From Ignavibacteria bacterium (GTDB taxonomy: Bacteria > Bacteroidota > Ignavibacteria > Kapaibacteriales > UBA2268): DNA of 64,000 bases. The notes under the pieces were generated by a model. The model ran no database searches and was not told where the DNA came from. It worked only from the letters and a program-made list of their open reading frames with translations. Positions 37,220-49,200 of this stretch are shown one piece after another. Position numbers and translations under genes: made by a program. How positions within the stretch are numbered: the first letter of the stretch is position 1; the number at the start of each line of letters is the position of its first letter. The stretch lies in the NCBI GenBank assembly GCA_016844745.1, contig JAERMQ010000003.1, positions 90,496-154,495 on the forward strand, given 5' to 3'.

Positions 37220-37969
37220 ATGAGCATAAATATGAATAAAATCATCTTATTTATGATAATATCGGCAGTAATGCTTGGTATGAACGGGTGCGGTATTTCC
37301 AATAAAGGTGTATCCAAAAACTCTACTTTTGCTACAGATGGAACAGGGAAATTGCCTTCTGAAGACAAGAAATCAACTCCTAAAAAAGCCGATGCAGGGG
37401 ATAAAAAGCTTGATGAAGCTGCAAAGAAACGCGATTTGAAAACACCTATCCTGAAAAATGGAGATACAAAACTTAAACCTGAAGAAAAGGTTGCACCAAA
37501 GAAGAAAAAGAGATTTTCTGATACAACTGTAATTGAATATTCGTCGAAAACAGTAGAAAAATCAATGCCTTTAACAGGTGAACTACCTGAGCAATATGAA
37601 AAAAGCGCTTTCGAAAAAGCAGTAGAACTTTTCGATGGAGAGCAGTATAATGAGGCTTGTTCAAAGTTTCAGGAACTGTCGACACAGTTCAGACCACCTG
37701 ATTCAATGTTCTACGAAATTGCCTTTTACGTAGCAGATTGCTTCATATATAAAGAAGATTACAGGACAGCGGAAATCAGCTTGAAGAAGATTTTAATCGA
37801 TAGAAAAGCGCCTTCGACTGTATTGGAGAAAGTATTTGTCCGGCTTGGTCAATTATTCTGTGTCCTGAAACGAACCAAGGATGCCAATTTGATGTTTTCA
37901 AAGTTGAAGAGGGATTTCCCACATTCAGATTATTTAAAATTGGCAAACTGCGAATCCATTAAAAAGTAG
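37220..37969 (+). CDS. Lipoprotein with a lysine-rich linker and TPR-like C-terminus
   Basis: The 249-residue protein has a short signal ending LGMNGC, consistent with a lipoprotein. Residues about 30-110 are lysine- and proline-rich and probably disordered. Residues about 125-249 contain helical repeats (SAFEKAVELFDGEQYNEACSKFQELS and DYRTAEISLKKILID) like TPR or BamD/YbgF-type outer-membrane assembly proteins. It is probably anchored in the outer membrane and involved in protein-protein contacts. ATG 37232 is an alternative start four codons in. No operon partner is clear. Confidence 0.7.
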   Translation: MSINMNKIILFMIISAVMLGMNGCGISNKGVSKNSTFATDGTGKLPSEDKKSTPKKADAGDKKLDEAAKKRDLKTPILKNGDTKLKPEEKVAPKKKKRFSDTTVIEYSSKTVEKSMPLTGELPEQYEKSAFEKAVELFDGEQYNEACSKFQELSTQFRPPDSMFYEIAFYVADCFIYKEDYRTAEISLKKILIDRKAPSTVLEKVFVRLGQLFCVLKRTKDANLMFSKLKRDFPHSDYLKLANCESIKK

Positions 37970-38296
37970 AAGGGCAAGTGTATTAAGTTGATAATTTTAA
38001 GATAATTTTTTTAACTTTAAATTGTTATTTGAATAATGTTATATAGGAATAATTTTGTTTTATTTTAATCTCAAAGTAACCTTAGTATGGCTCTTGGCTT
38101 GAAAAGGTTTTTGCATTTTTGAAGAGATGAAATTAAATGTAAAATAAAATGAATTCCAGATAATAACGCCCTGCCGATAAGTAATAACAGGATGAAATTT
38201 ACTTCGGGCAGCTTGTACGATTTTAGTTTTTGGTTTAATTGTCGAAAATTAAATCGGCGCAAGATTATTTAAAACAAAGGATTGTGGTCATAAATA
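37970..38296. other. Intergenic region before the first T9SS gene, with a structured hairpin
   Basis: The 327-bp gap contains no supportable gene. CTGCCGATAAGTAA (38171-38184) is complementary, apart from small bulges, to TTACTTCGGGCAG (38199-38211), forming a hairpin about 85 bp ahead of the start codon. It may be a leader structure of the following mRNA or a terminator remnant. Confidence 0.45.
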
Positions 38297-41200
38297 ATGT
38301 GCGGAAAAATTAAACAGGGATGTTATATAATAACGTTTCTGCATTTACTTTTGAGCTTCAATAGCTTGAATGCGGAAACTACTACAGGCGGAGTTATTAA
38401 TTCCGATACCAGGTGGAGTGTATCTTCTTCTCCCTATATCGTTACCACAGACCTGACAATATATTCAGATGTAACCCTGACAATCGAACCTGGAGTAATA
38501 ATACTCTTCGGTTATAATACATCAATGTATATTAAGGGAAATCTATCGGCAATTGGAACCAATGAGCTGCCAATTGTTTTTTCTGCCAATCTTAAAAATC
38601 CCAATAACCCTTTCTGGGGATGCATCGGCATAATGAATTCAATAGATAATAAAGCGGAATTCGAAAATTGCCGTATTGAGTATGCAGGTAAAAACAATAA
38701 AGGAGCTGTGCTGATTTATTCATCTTCAAAATACAGCTTTAAAAATACTTCGCTTAAAAACAATAAAGTCAATGCTATTGAATTGGCACCGGGGAAATAT
38801 GATGGTACGACGGTCTTGAATTATTTCGGTTTGCCTTATGTGATTCAATCAACAATCGATATTCAAACAAATTCAAAATTAATAATTAAACCGGGAACTA
38901 TACTCAAATTTGGGAACTCAGCCAAAATCTTATGTCGCGGAAATATTTCTGCAGAAGGTTTGAAAGATGCAAAAATAATATTTACTTCAATTAATGATGA
39001 CTATTGCGATAATAATGATGTCAATAATGATGGAATGAGTGTACAGCCCAAGCCTGGAGATTGGTGCGGAGTATTTTTAATTGCCTCGACAATGGTTAAT
39101 TCAAAATTCGATTTTGTTGTATTTCGCTATGGAGGCTCGAACTACTTAGGAAATAATTCTTTGTTTGGTGTAGAAGCAGGCTCACCGGTTATCGAAGGAT
39201 GTACTTTCTCAAATTCAGCAGGTTCTGCTATTCGAATTACAGGAACAGGAAATCCGGATTTTGGCGGGGGAGTCAGGAACTCTGCAGGATATAACTCCTT
39301 CATCGGATTTTCCCGGAATAATCCTGCTGTTATAAATCAAACTTCAAGAAATATTTCTGCTAAAAATAATTGCTGGGCGACCCAGGATACATTAGAAGTC
39401 ATGAAATTAATTTCGGATGGAAGAACAGATGCCGCTTTTGGTATAATTCAATTTTTTCCGGTGAAAACCAATTGCTCTGTGCCTGTTCCGGATTCTCCAA
39501 TATTAACCTATCCACAAAATGGTTTAGGTGGCTTAGAACTTGAGTTTTCAGCTCATTGGAATAAGGTATTCGGAGCAACTACATATAGATTCACAGTAGC
39601 TCTCTCGCAGGATATGAAGATTAATTTCTTAGATAAGGAAGGAATTTCCGATACAATATTTAAAATTTCCGGATTGAGTTCCAACACTGATTATTATGCA
39701 CAAATATCCGCACAGAATAGTAATGGAAGCAGTCCTTTATCGGCAATGTATTATTTCAGGACTATTGATACAAATAGACCTGATGTGCCGGTTCTTGTCT
39801 ATCCGGATGATTTATTACAGAATGTTGATTGTGATGTTGGTTTTGAATGGAGTAGGTCCCTGACAGCCCAGAAATACAGGCTTCAGGTATCTGTTGATAG
39901 TCTCTTTTCAGAATTAGAATTTGACAGTGATGAAATTACAAATCTTAATAGAATTGTTGAAGGTTTTGATAATAATTTGATGTATTATTGGCGTGTAGCA
40001 GCATGGAATGTCAATGGCTGGAGCAATTGGAGCCAGCCAAGAAGTTTTGTAACTGAAAAAATATTTACTCCGTTCCAAACCAATATTCAACCATTATCAA
40101 ATGGGAAGGCAGTATGGGCAGACTTTAACGGTGATTTGAAACTTGATTTAATAATTTCTGGTATAGCTGAAAATGGAATTCCCATTTCGAAAATATATAA
40201 AAATGATATTACTTCTTTTACTGAAATACTTTCAAATATCGCAGGAGCAGCTTACCCATGCATTGCTGTTACGGATATTGATGGTAACGGAACGGTTGAT
40301 TTATTCATTGCGGGATTCAATGCAAATGGAAATTGGTTCGCAAAAATTTATAAGAATCAGGATGAACATTTCACAGAAATACAAACTGATATTGAACCGG
40401 TAGAATATCCCGCCGCAGCATTTGCTGATTTCGACGGAAACGGCAGTCCTGACCTCGTTATAAGCGGTAAAAATGTCAGCGGCAAGCCGGTCACAAATAT
40501 CTATTATAATTATAACGGAAATTTCACAAACGGATTCGTAACTCTTCCCGGCGCATCTAATGCTGCTTTGGCAGTAAGTGATGCCGATAATGATGGTTAT
40601 AATGATTTAATAATATCAGGAATAGGGCTTCAATCGGAAACATTTGCAAGGCTTCTTGTGAATAACAGCGAGGATTTTAAAGATGCCGGTATTACTTTCA
40701 ATGGTGTTGCAAATGGGACAATAGCGGCTTTTGACTTTTTCGGTTCCGGTAAATCCGATATCTTTATTTCCGGGAAAAATCCTGAATCCATGGACAGGAC
40801 TGAGATTTATTTAAACGATTCTTCCAAATTCCGGAATATCTTAGTTGGACTACCCTCTTTACAGAATCCTAATATTGCAGTAGGGGACTATGATTCCGAC
40901 GGCTATTCTGATATATTTTTTACTGGCGAGTTATATGCCTTGCCAAAAACACAAGTCTTTAGAAATTCCAACGGTGGTTTCTACGAGGTACAATTAGATC
41001 TGGAAAATTTAAAGAATTCAGCAGCACAATTTGCTGACTACAACATGGATGGAACTCTTGACCTATTCATAATGGGGGAAGATGAAAACGGCAAACTTAT
41101 TTCAAAACTTTATCAGAATAATTTGAAAAGGAAAAATACTCCGCCTTCGACTCCTACAGACCTTTCATCAAACTACAAGGATGGCAACCTGACTCTATCC

Positions 41201-43036
41201 TGGAATCAGTCATCCGATACGGAAACACCTATCAAGTCAATTTCATATAATGTTAGGGTTGGACTCAGCCCCGGCGGCAATGAAGTCCTTTCGGGTCTTG
41301 CGGATGCTAATACTGGAATAAGAAAGACTCCCGGATATGGTAATACCGGTATGAAAAAATCAATAACTCTAAACAGCATTCAATCAGGTAAATATTATTG
41401 GAGTGTTCAGGCTATCGACAATTCTTATGCAAGTTCCACTTTTGCACAGCAGGAGCTATTCTTAACACCTGATTTGGCACAATCACTGCCGTCAAGCTGG
41501 AGTCACGAATATTTAACCGGCGAAAATTCGACAATATTAATTCGTAGTAATGTTGAACAGAACTTTGGTCAGCACTTGCTCAATGCAGGGGATGGAATTG
41601 GAATATTTTATCCTGATGGAAATAATTTAAAATGTGCCGGTTATTCGGTGTGGGATGGTAATAAGAATATTGCCATAACAGTTTGGGGTGATAATAAGCA
41701 AACAGTTGATAAGGATGGATTCAGTTTTTATGAGCCTTATCGATTCAAAATTTGGAATTCGGGAAAACAAACGGAATACCCTGTAACAGTGCAATGGGAG
41801 AGTGGCTCAACAAACTTTGTTCCCGATATCCTGAGTATTGTTAAATCCATAGATTTGCTTGATTCAATGTCTTTACCCATTCAAAAAAATGAATGGAGAA
41901 TGCTCTCCGCACACATCAGTCATTATTATGGACAGATTGATTCCATTCTTAATAACAAACCTGACATACTTCGAAATAAGAGCGGAAAGCTATTCTGGTC
42001 AAATAAAAATATTGTGGATTTTGAGAATTGGAACTATAGTGAAGGCTATTATGCTTATGCTTTAAATACTGATTCAATAATAGTCAGGGGTAATAAAATT
42101 GATATTGATAAATTCAAACTACCATTAACAAAAAAGCAATGGTATATTGTCCCATATCTACCTTCGATTGCTCAAACACCTGAAGAAGCGCTGAGTTCAA
42201 TAGAAAATAATTTATTATTAGCAGCTAATTCAAAAGGTGAGATTTATTTGCCAACACTTGGGTTTAATACAATTGATAGTATTAAATCCGGTGAAGGATT
42301 AAAGCTGATTCTAAGCTCTGATGACACCCTCCAATATAATGCTTATATTGAGAGTGACACTCACAAGATAGATAAACATAATTATATCTTTTATAAAAAT
42401 GGAATTAATCCAAGCTGCTTTTCATCTTTTTTGATTTTAAATTGTCAAAATCTTTTAGATGGTGATGAAATTGCTGTATTCATGCCTCAATTGAAGCTTG
42501 CAGGTAAAGGTTTTGCAAAAAAAGGAAAAGCATTTATTACCGTTTTTGGAACTACTATATTCGGAGACAAAACAGTAATGAACATTGATGAATCGAAGCC
42601 ATTCACAGTGAAATACTGGTCAAAATTGGAAAAGAGGGAATATAACCTGAATATTGCATCAATCAGGGATTACGTCTCGGATACAGCAGTAGCTCTGCCT
42701 TTGACATTTAATAATGACAGGATATTTAATGTCAAAGCAATTAAAGGAAAGATATCTTCTGTTGAAAGCGATGATGATTTGAATTTTGCAATTTCAGCAG
42801 AACCAAATCCATTTTCAGATTTAACAAAGATAACCATTTCAACCAATAAGGCAAATAATATAGTAGTCAATCTCTACAATTATCTCGGAGCAAAAGTAGA
42901 AAACTTAATAAATGAAAAAATTGAAGCCGGGAGTTTTACTATAAACCTTCATAAGAATGATTTGCCTGTTGGAATCTATTATCTTTCGGCTCGATGTGGA
43001 AATGATTATTCATCTATAAAATTGTTCATTTACTAA
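38297..43036 (+). CDS. T9SS cargo protein with beta-helix, FnIII and FG-GAP repeats
   Basis: The 1579-residue protein has a signal peptide (1-28). Residues about 30-390 look like a right-handed beta-helix; about 400-590 are fibronectin-III-like. Residues about 600-930 hold six FG-GAP/VCBS-type repeats with D-x-D/N-x-D/N-G-x-x-D calcium loops (e.g. DIDGNGTVDLFIAG). A further FnIII domain (950-1060) leads to an unnamed module (about 1068-1460, DGDEIAVF and ITVWGDN motifs) shared with the neighbouring giant. The last 80 residues (AEPNPFSDLTKI ... PVGIYYLSA) are a T9SS type A sorting domain. Likely secreted and attached to the surface; binding function is a guess. Confidence 0.88.
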   Translation: MCGKIKQGCYIITFLHLLLSFNSLNAETTTGGVINSDTRWSVSSSPYIVTTDLTIYSDVTLTIEPGVIILFGYNTSMYIKGNLSAIGTNELPIVFSANLKNPNNPFWGCIGIMNSIDNKAEFENCRIEYAGKNNKGAVLIYSSSKYSFKNTSLKNNKVNAIELAPGKYDGTTVLNYFGLPYVIQSTIDIQTNSKLIIKPGTILKFGNSAKILCRGNISAEGLKDAKIIFTSINDDYCDNNDVNNDGMSVQPKPGDWCGVFLIASTMVNSKFDFVVFRYGGSNYLGNNSLFGVEAGSPVIEGCTFSNSAGSAIRITGTGNPDFGGGVRNSAGYNSFIGFSRNNPAVINQTSRNISAKNNCWATQDTLEVMKLISDGRTDAAFGIIQFFPVKTNCSVPVPDSPILTYPQNGLGGLELEFSAHWNKVFGATTYRFTVALSQDMKINFLDKEGISDTIFKISGLSSNTDYYAQISAQNSNGSSPLSAMYYFRTIDTNRPDVPVLVYPDDLLQNVDCDVGFEWSRSLTAQKYRLQVSVDSLFSELEFDSDEITNLNRIVEGFDNNLMYYWRVAAWNVNGWSNWSQPRSFVTEKIFTPFQTNIQPLSNGKAVWADFNGDLKLDLIISGIAENGIPISKIYKNDITSFTEILSNIAGAAYPCIAVTDIDGNGTVDLFIAGFNANGNWFAKIYKNQDEHFTEIQTDIEPVEYPAAAFADFDGNGSPDLVISGKNVSGKPVTNIYYNYNGNFTNGFVTLPGASNAALAVSDADNDGYNDLIISGIGLQSETFARLLVNNSEDFKDAGITFNGVANGTIAAFDFFGSGKSDIFISGKNPESMDRTEIYLNDSSKFRNILVGLPSLQNPNIAVGDYDSDGYSDIFFTGELYALPKTQVFRNSNGGFYEVQLDLENLKNSAAQFADYNMDGTLDLFIMGEDENGKLISKLYQNNLKRKNTPPSTPTDLSSNYKDGNLTLSWNQSSDTETPIKSISYNVRVGLSPGGNEVLSGLADANTGIRKTPGYGNTGMKKSITLNSIQSGKYYWSVQAIDNSYASSTFAQQELFLTPDLAQSLPSSWSHEYLTGENSTILIRSNVEQNFGQHLLNAGDGIGIFYPDGNNLKCAGYSVWDGNKNIAITVWGDNKQTVDKDGFSFYEPYRFKIWNSGKQTEYPVTVQWESGSTNFVPDILSIVKSIDLLDSMSLPIQKNEWRMLSAHISHYYGQIDSILNNKPDILRNKSGKLFWSNKNIVDFENWNYSEGYYAYALNTDSIIVRGNKIDIDKFKLPLTKKQWYIVPYLPSIAQTPEEALSSIENNLLLAANSKGEIYLPTLGFNTIDSIKSGEGLKLILSSDDTLQYNAYIESDTHKIDKHNYIFYKNGINPSCFSSFLILNCQNLLDGDEIAVFMPQLKLAGKGFAKKGKAFITVFGTTIFGDKTVMNIDESKPFTVKYWSKLEKREYNLNIASIRDYVSDTAVALPLTFNNDRIFNVKAIKGKISSVESDDDLNFAISAEPNPFSDLTKITISTNKANNIVVNLYNYLGAKVENLINEKIEAGSFTINLHKNDLPVGIYYLSARCGNDYSSIKLFIY

Positions 43037-43061
43037 TGAAAATAAATTAAAAAGTAAAAAT

Positions 43062-43229
43062 ATGGAAAACAAAGATTATAACAGATTTATACTCGAGGCT
43101 GCAATGTTCGACCTGACAGCCAAATCCCTGACGCTCGATTTTCTGTTTACCGAGCTGATGAATAATGTGTTTAATCTTCAAATAAAAGAACATATAAATA
43201 ATGAAAAAAATAATTTCAATGATAACTAA
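43062..43229 (+). CDS. Possible small protein (55 aa) between two T9SS genes
   Basis: ATG 43062 opens a 55-codon frame ending TAA at 43227-43229. The peptide starts MENKDYNRFILEAAMFDLTA and resembles a short amphipathic helix followed by an Asn/Lys-rich tail. It lies 25 bp after one giant gene and 11 bp before the next, in the same direction. I find no homology and no good ribosome-binding site; it may be a remnant. Confidence 0.35.
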   Translation: MENKDYNRFILEAAMFDLTAKSLTLDFLFTELMNNVFNLQIKEHINNEKNNFNDN

Positions 43230-43240
43230 TAGGTGATACT

Positions 43241-46200
43241 ATGAAAAAATTAAGGACAATAATTTTTGTTGTGCTTTGTATCTTAGCCATTAATCCGGCG
43301 ATAGAGGAATTGCGGGCAGGTTGGGTAGGATTAAATTCCGGGATGTCAACCGTAAATTTCAATGGTGTATATTTCTTCAATGCCGCCACAGGTATTGTTG
43401 TTGGCTCAGGTGGAACAATCCTGAAAACGACTGATGGTGGTGCGAATTGGTCCCAAAGAAGTTCCGGAGTAACGAGCGACCTTAATTCCATTAATTTTAT
43501 CAGCTCCTCAGTTGGATATATTATGGGTAATGGCGGTGTCGGACTCAGAACTAATGATGCTGGAGAAACTTGGACAATAATAAGTACAATGGGAACGACC
43601 AATAATTTAATGTCCGTGCATTTTGCCGACCAAAGCTGGGGTATGGCTGTTGGTGCCAATGGAACAATTAAATACACTTATAACGGCGGTTTGGGATGGT
43701 ACTCCCCAAATTCCATCAGCCCAACTACGAATGCACAATTCAATAGCGCATATTTTGTGAATAATCAAACCGGTTTATCGGTCGGAACAGGCGGAGTTAT
43801 CTATAGAACAACTGATGGCGGCATTTCCTGGTTAAAAGTAGATGTGCTGAATACCAATACACTGCTTGATATTAATTTCTGGAATACACAGGAAGGTGTT
43901 GCTACGGGCGCTGACGGCAAAATATTGAAAACAACGGATGCCGGCTTGACCTGGAATACAAGTATTATCTCCGGAACAACTGATTATTTATATGGCATAC
44001 ATTCATTAGCTAACTCTAATATTGGTTATGCAGTAGGTTCAATGGGACGTATCTTGATAACGACTAATCGCGGTGCAACCTGGAATTCTCAATGCTCCGG
44101 ATATACGGAACTATTTAAAGCGGTATATTTTTGCGACCAGAATACTGGTTATGTTGTAGGTGCAAATGGATTAATAATCAAAACTACGGATGGAGGAGCC
44201 GGTTGTATTTATATTGGGAATGTGACAGGTTCATACTGTCCCGGAGCGGTTATCACCGTTCCTTATACCATTACGGGAACATTTCAATCAAACAATGTAT
44301 TTACGGTTCAATTATCCAATTCAAGCGGGAATTTCAGCGGTACATGGTTCTCGAATGTAGGTACTGTCCAAAGTGCAAATGGCGGGTCAGTAATGGTAAC
44401 AATTCCCCAAAGCGCTGCTGCAGGTGGTAATTATAGAATGAGAATAGTGAGCAGTAATCCCGTTGTAACAGGTGGGGATAATGGCTCGGATATTACAATC
44501 AATTCTGTTCCGACGCCATCGATTACCGGCTCGACCCAGGTATGTACATTAGGCTCAAGCGTGTTCTCATCAAATCCTCCCGGCGGCACAATTTGTATTT
44601 GGACAATTAGTGGAGGAACGCCTTCAACCGCAACCGGCAATTCCGTTTCAATAACATGGGGAGCAGCCGGCACTGGTTCTGTTTCACTTTTGCAGACAAA
44701 TTCTACAAGCTGTTCTGCTTCAATTACTCAAAATGTCGTTATTGCACCATTCCCTGCACCGGCAATTTCCGGTAAATCATCGGTATGTGCTAATTCAAAT
44801 GAAAATTATCTTTCCAATTCACCTCAAAATACGACTAATCTATGGTCGGTTAATGGTGGCGTAATATCAGGCTCTTCGACCGACAACAACGTTTCGATTA
44901 TTTGGGGTAGCAGCCCGAGCGGCACTTTATCGCTGGTACAGACAAATACATCGACCGGTTGCATGAATAGTATTTCGAGAGTAGTTACTATAAATCCTTT
45001 ACCAACACCTGTGATATCCGGTAATAATTCTTCTTGTGAATTCTCAACTGAAAGATATTCGACTGTTGGAGTTGCCGGAGTTTCCAATAGCTGGACAGTT
45101 ACCGGGGGAACAATTTCAGGTTCTCGAACAGGTTTGGATGTAAGCGTAATTTGGGGTGCAACTGGTAGTGGCTTGGTTAGATTAGACCAGACAATACAAT
45201 CCACAGGTTGCAAAAATTCTTCAGACTACCAGGTAATGTTAAATCCATTACCTACTCCGAATATAACCGGCAATAATTCGGTTTGTTCAAGCACCATCGA
45301 ACAATATTCAATTAATTCTCAAACGAATGTAACAAGCACATGGACTGTAATTGGAGGAACAATTACAAGCTCGAATATTGGTGGTTCGGTTAATGTTCAA
45401 TGGGGAGCAGCAGGAGCTGGTTCTGTCAAAGCCGATTTATTAAATAATGTAACGGGATGCCGTAATTCATCTACTATCGGTATAGTTGTAAATTTCTTAC
45501 CTACACCGGCAATAACGGGTTCATCGCTTGTTAATGCCAATCACACAGTTACCTATTCAACCTCTACTGCAACTAATCTGATGAATAGCTGGTCTGTCCC
45601 GAGCGGAGGAACGGCTGCATCATCTTCCACGGGTAGTGATTTTCAGGTAACATGGGGAGGAATCGGTACCGGAACCGTAAGGCTTGCGCAGACTAATTCA
45701 TCCGGTTGTATAGCTATTTCTAACTTAAATGTAAATATTATTTCTCTCGTTCTTTCTCAACCAATTGGTGGAGAGCATTGGCAGGCAGGCAGCAGCAGGA
45801 CTATTACCTGGGCTGCAACTCCGGGTTTGCAGTATTTGAAAATCGAATTTAAAACCGAAGGAAATAATTATTCCGTAATTAATGATAGGGTTCCGGCAAA
45901 CTTGGGCAGCTATGTCTGGACTGTACCGAATACAATTTCCCAGACTTGCAGGATACGAATATCAAGTGTAGAAAATCCGACAATTTATACGGAAAGCCCT
46001 GCAGATTTTATCATATCGAATATTGCAATTACTTCACCAACGGATAATTGCTGCCAGTTTGTGACTTGTGCCGATTATGAAATCAAATGGATTTACTCGA
46101 ATGTCACCAATATACAAGTGGGTTATTCAAGTTCAACGGCAGGTCCCTGGACTCCGGCTAATCCGCCGAGTATTGCTGCTTCACAAGGGTCATACACATT

Positions 46201-49200
46201 TACATTACCTCAAACATTTGGTTCTAACAGATTGTATTTAAAAGTCTCGGATGCCCAGAATCCATCAGTTTATTCTGTTGTTACGGTTCCGGTCATTCAA
46301 CCGATTTTATCTGTATCGGTTCCTGCAGAAGGAGCATGGCTCAGGGCTGGAAGCGTCGATACGATTAAATGGATAAGCAAATTTATAGATAATGTTAAAG
46401 TAGAATATTCTTCCAATGGCGGTTCATTTATAGAAATTGCCAATCTACCGGCTATTAAAGGCTCAACTACCTGGACGGTTCCTGCAACAATCGGAAATAA
46501 TTATTTAATAAGGATTAGCAACGGTAATTCAAACTGTCCTGTCATTGCCTACAGTAGTACCTTCACGGTAACCGATAAATACATAACAATTAACACTCCC
46601 AATGGAGGAGAAAAATTTGAAATTGGTTCGGTTCACCAGATAAAATGGGAGAGTAACGGAATTAACCAGGAAACACTTGAATTCTCAACCAATGGAGGTT
46701 CAAGTTTCCAGCCTATCACCAGCCCTTATATTCAGGGCTCTAAAACATGTAATTGGACTATTCCCGAACAGCCAGGTACTTCATGCCTGATTAAAATTAA
46801 AGATAGCGCCGTGGATCAAGTTAAAGATGTTACTGACAGTTTGTTTACAATAGTCGGAATAAGCTTATTGTATCCAACAGATAATAATATCAAGGTGCTG
46901 GTTGGCTCTACTCAAACTTTGACATGGGTAAGCGCAGATGTTGATAAAGTTACATTGAAATTTTCCACCGATGGCGGAATAAACTGGTCAACAATAGCGA
47001 CCAACTACAATGCAAGAGCCGGCGCATTAACATGGAAGGTACCCTATATTCCATCGAATAATTGCTTAATTAAAATTATTGATACCAAGAAATCCAACTT
47101 GAATGATGTAAGTCAATTTCCATTTACCATTACCGGACTATTATTAACATATCCGGTTGGCGGAGAAAGCTGGCTGGCAGCATCGACCCGGACTATCAGG
47201 TGGCAATCAACAAATATTAATAAAATAAAAATCGAATATTCAACCGATAACGGTAATAACTGGATGACCGTAATTTCAAGCGTCGATGCTTCGCTTGGTT
47301 CATATTCGTGGAAGGTGGAGAAAAATCCGTCGGCTCAGTGTAAAGTAAAAATTACCGCCATTGAAGATAAATCTTTTACTGACCAGAGTGCGAGTAACTT
47401 CTCAATTATGGGTGATGGTATCCTTGTAACTTCCCCGAATATTAACGAAAACTGGACTATCGGAGATACAAAGACCATTTCGTGGTCAAGTGCCAATGTA
47501 GTTAATGTAAAAATCGAATACACTTTGGATAACTGGGTTACATCATCAATATTATTAGATGTTTCGGCACCTTCAAACGGTTCTTATGATTTTGTCGTTT
47601 CGGAAACTCCAACGACTGAATTACGTGTAAGGCTCACAGATGCTGATAATCCGGATATTTCCGATGAGAGTGACGGGAATAATAAAATTTCGGGAACGAA
47701 TTATTGTTTTCCACCTCCATCCACATGGAATGTAGTACGAACGGCTGATAATGCAACATTGGTGATTCCTTCGATAGTTGACCCGAAATCCCTCGGTTCG
47801 CGTGATTTCCAGGAATGTGATTATATAGGAGCATTCTTTGCTAACGGTGGAAAATTAATGTGTGCAGGGAAAGTAGCCTGGCAGCTTTCATCAGGAATGG
47901 CTCTATCAATATGGGGAGATAATCCACGCACAACGGCTAAAGATGGTTTTGCTTTAAACGAAAAATATCAATTTAAAGCCTGGGACGGGACTCTTGGAGA
48001 GGAATATTTCGTTTATGCGGATTATTTCGCAGGCTTTACTGATAATTACTTAATTGATAACTACAGCGTTGCCAAATCAATCATAGCTTATGAAAAGCAA
48101 AATATCAGTTTGCGTCAAGGCTGGAGTATGATTTCATCATATTTAGCGCCATATAATCAGAAAATTGAAACAATTATGGCGCCAGTAAAAAATTCATTGG
48201 ATTATGTTAAAAATGATACGGGTCAGGTCTATATTCCCGACCCTCAGAATTTTGTTAATTCAATACAAAATTGGGATGTACGCAATGGCTATCAAGTCAA
48301 TATGTTTACTGAAAATACACTGCAATTTCTTGGTTTCTATAACACATCGGTAACATATTCAAGGCAGTTACAGGCAAATAAATGGTATATAGTTTCGAAC
48401 CGGAACAAAGACAGCAGACCCATTGCAACAGCTTTCTCATCGATTTACAGCAATCTGGTTATGATTAAAAATACCGACGGAGATGTCTTCTATCAATATG
48501 TACCGTCATCATCGACATCTTCAACTACGATATCGTCAACATCATTTACCGTTGACCAGATAGGTCAATTAATGGCTGGTGAGGGATATAAATTACTTGT
48601 GAACGCTTTGAGCACACTTCAGTATGTAGCAGAGGCAAGTACATTTACGCAACCTTCACCGGTTATCCAGCCGAATTTACCAAGACCGTTCAAATATATA
48701 CCGGAATTTACCCATACCGGAGTTAATGCCGTATTAATACTTCATTCGGAGGATTTATCGGATGGGGATGAAATTGGCGTTTTGGATATGAATGATAACG
48801 TTGTCGGCAGTGGTGTATTTCTGTCGGGAAGGGCAATAATCACTGTTTGGGGAGATGACCCATCCACCGATTATCTTACTGAAGGTCCTAAAGAAAATGA
48901 CCCATTAACAATCCGGATATGGGCTAAGGGAACACAAAAAGAATACCTCTGTGAAATTCATTCAATAATCAATGCCTTAACTCAAATGGAGGTTACCAAG
49001 CTTCGGTTCATTTCCGATGGCGCATGGATAGCCAGCGTTAAAAAAGGTGTTGTTCTTGGTATTGACGGATTTCCGGAACCAAAGCAATCCATTATTTCTC
49101 AGCCGAATCCAACTTCCGGAAAAACTTCTTTCCGGTATGAGTTATCATCCGATGGTGAAATTGAAATCTCAATTTATAATTTAATGGGTGAAAAAGTTGC

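Noticed and set aside
43216-43677. A 153-codon minus-strand frame at the start of the second T9SS giant
   Set aside because: It is fully antisense to the signal peptide and propeller repeats, and its proline/valine-rich make-up is an artefact of the complementary codons.
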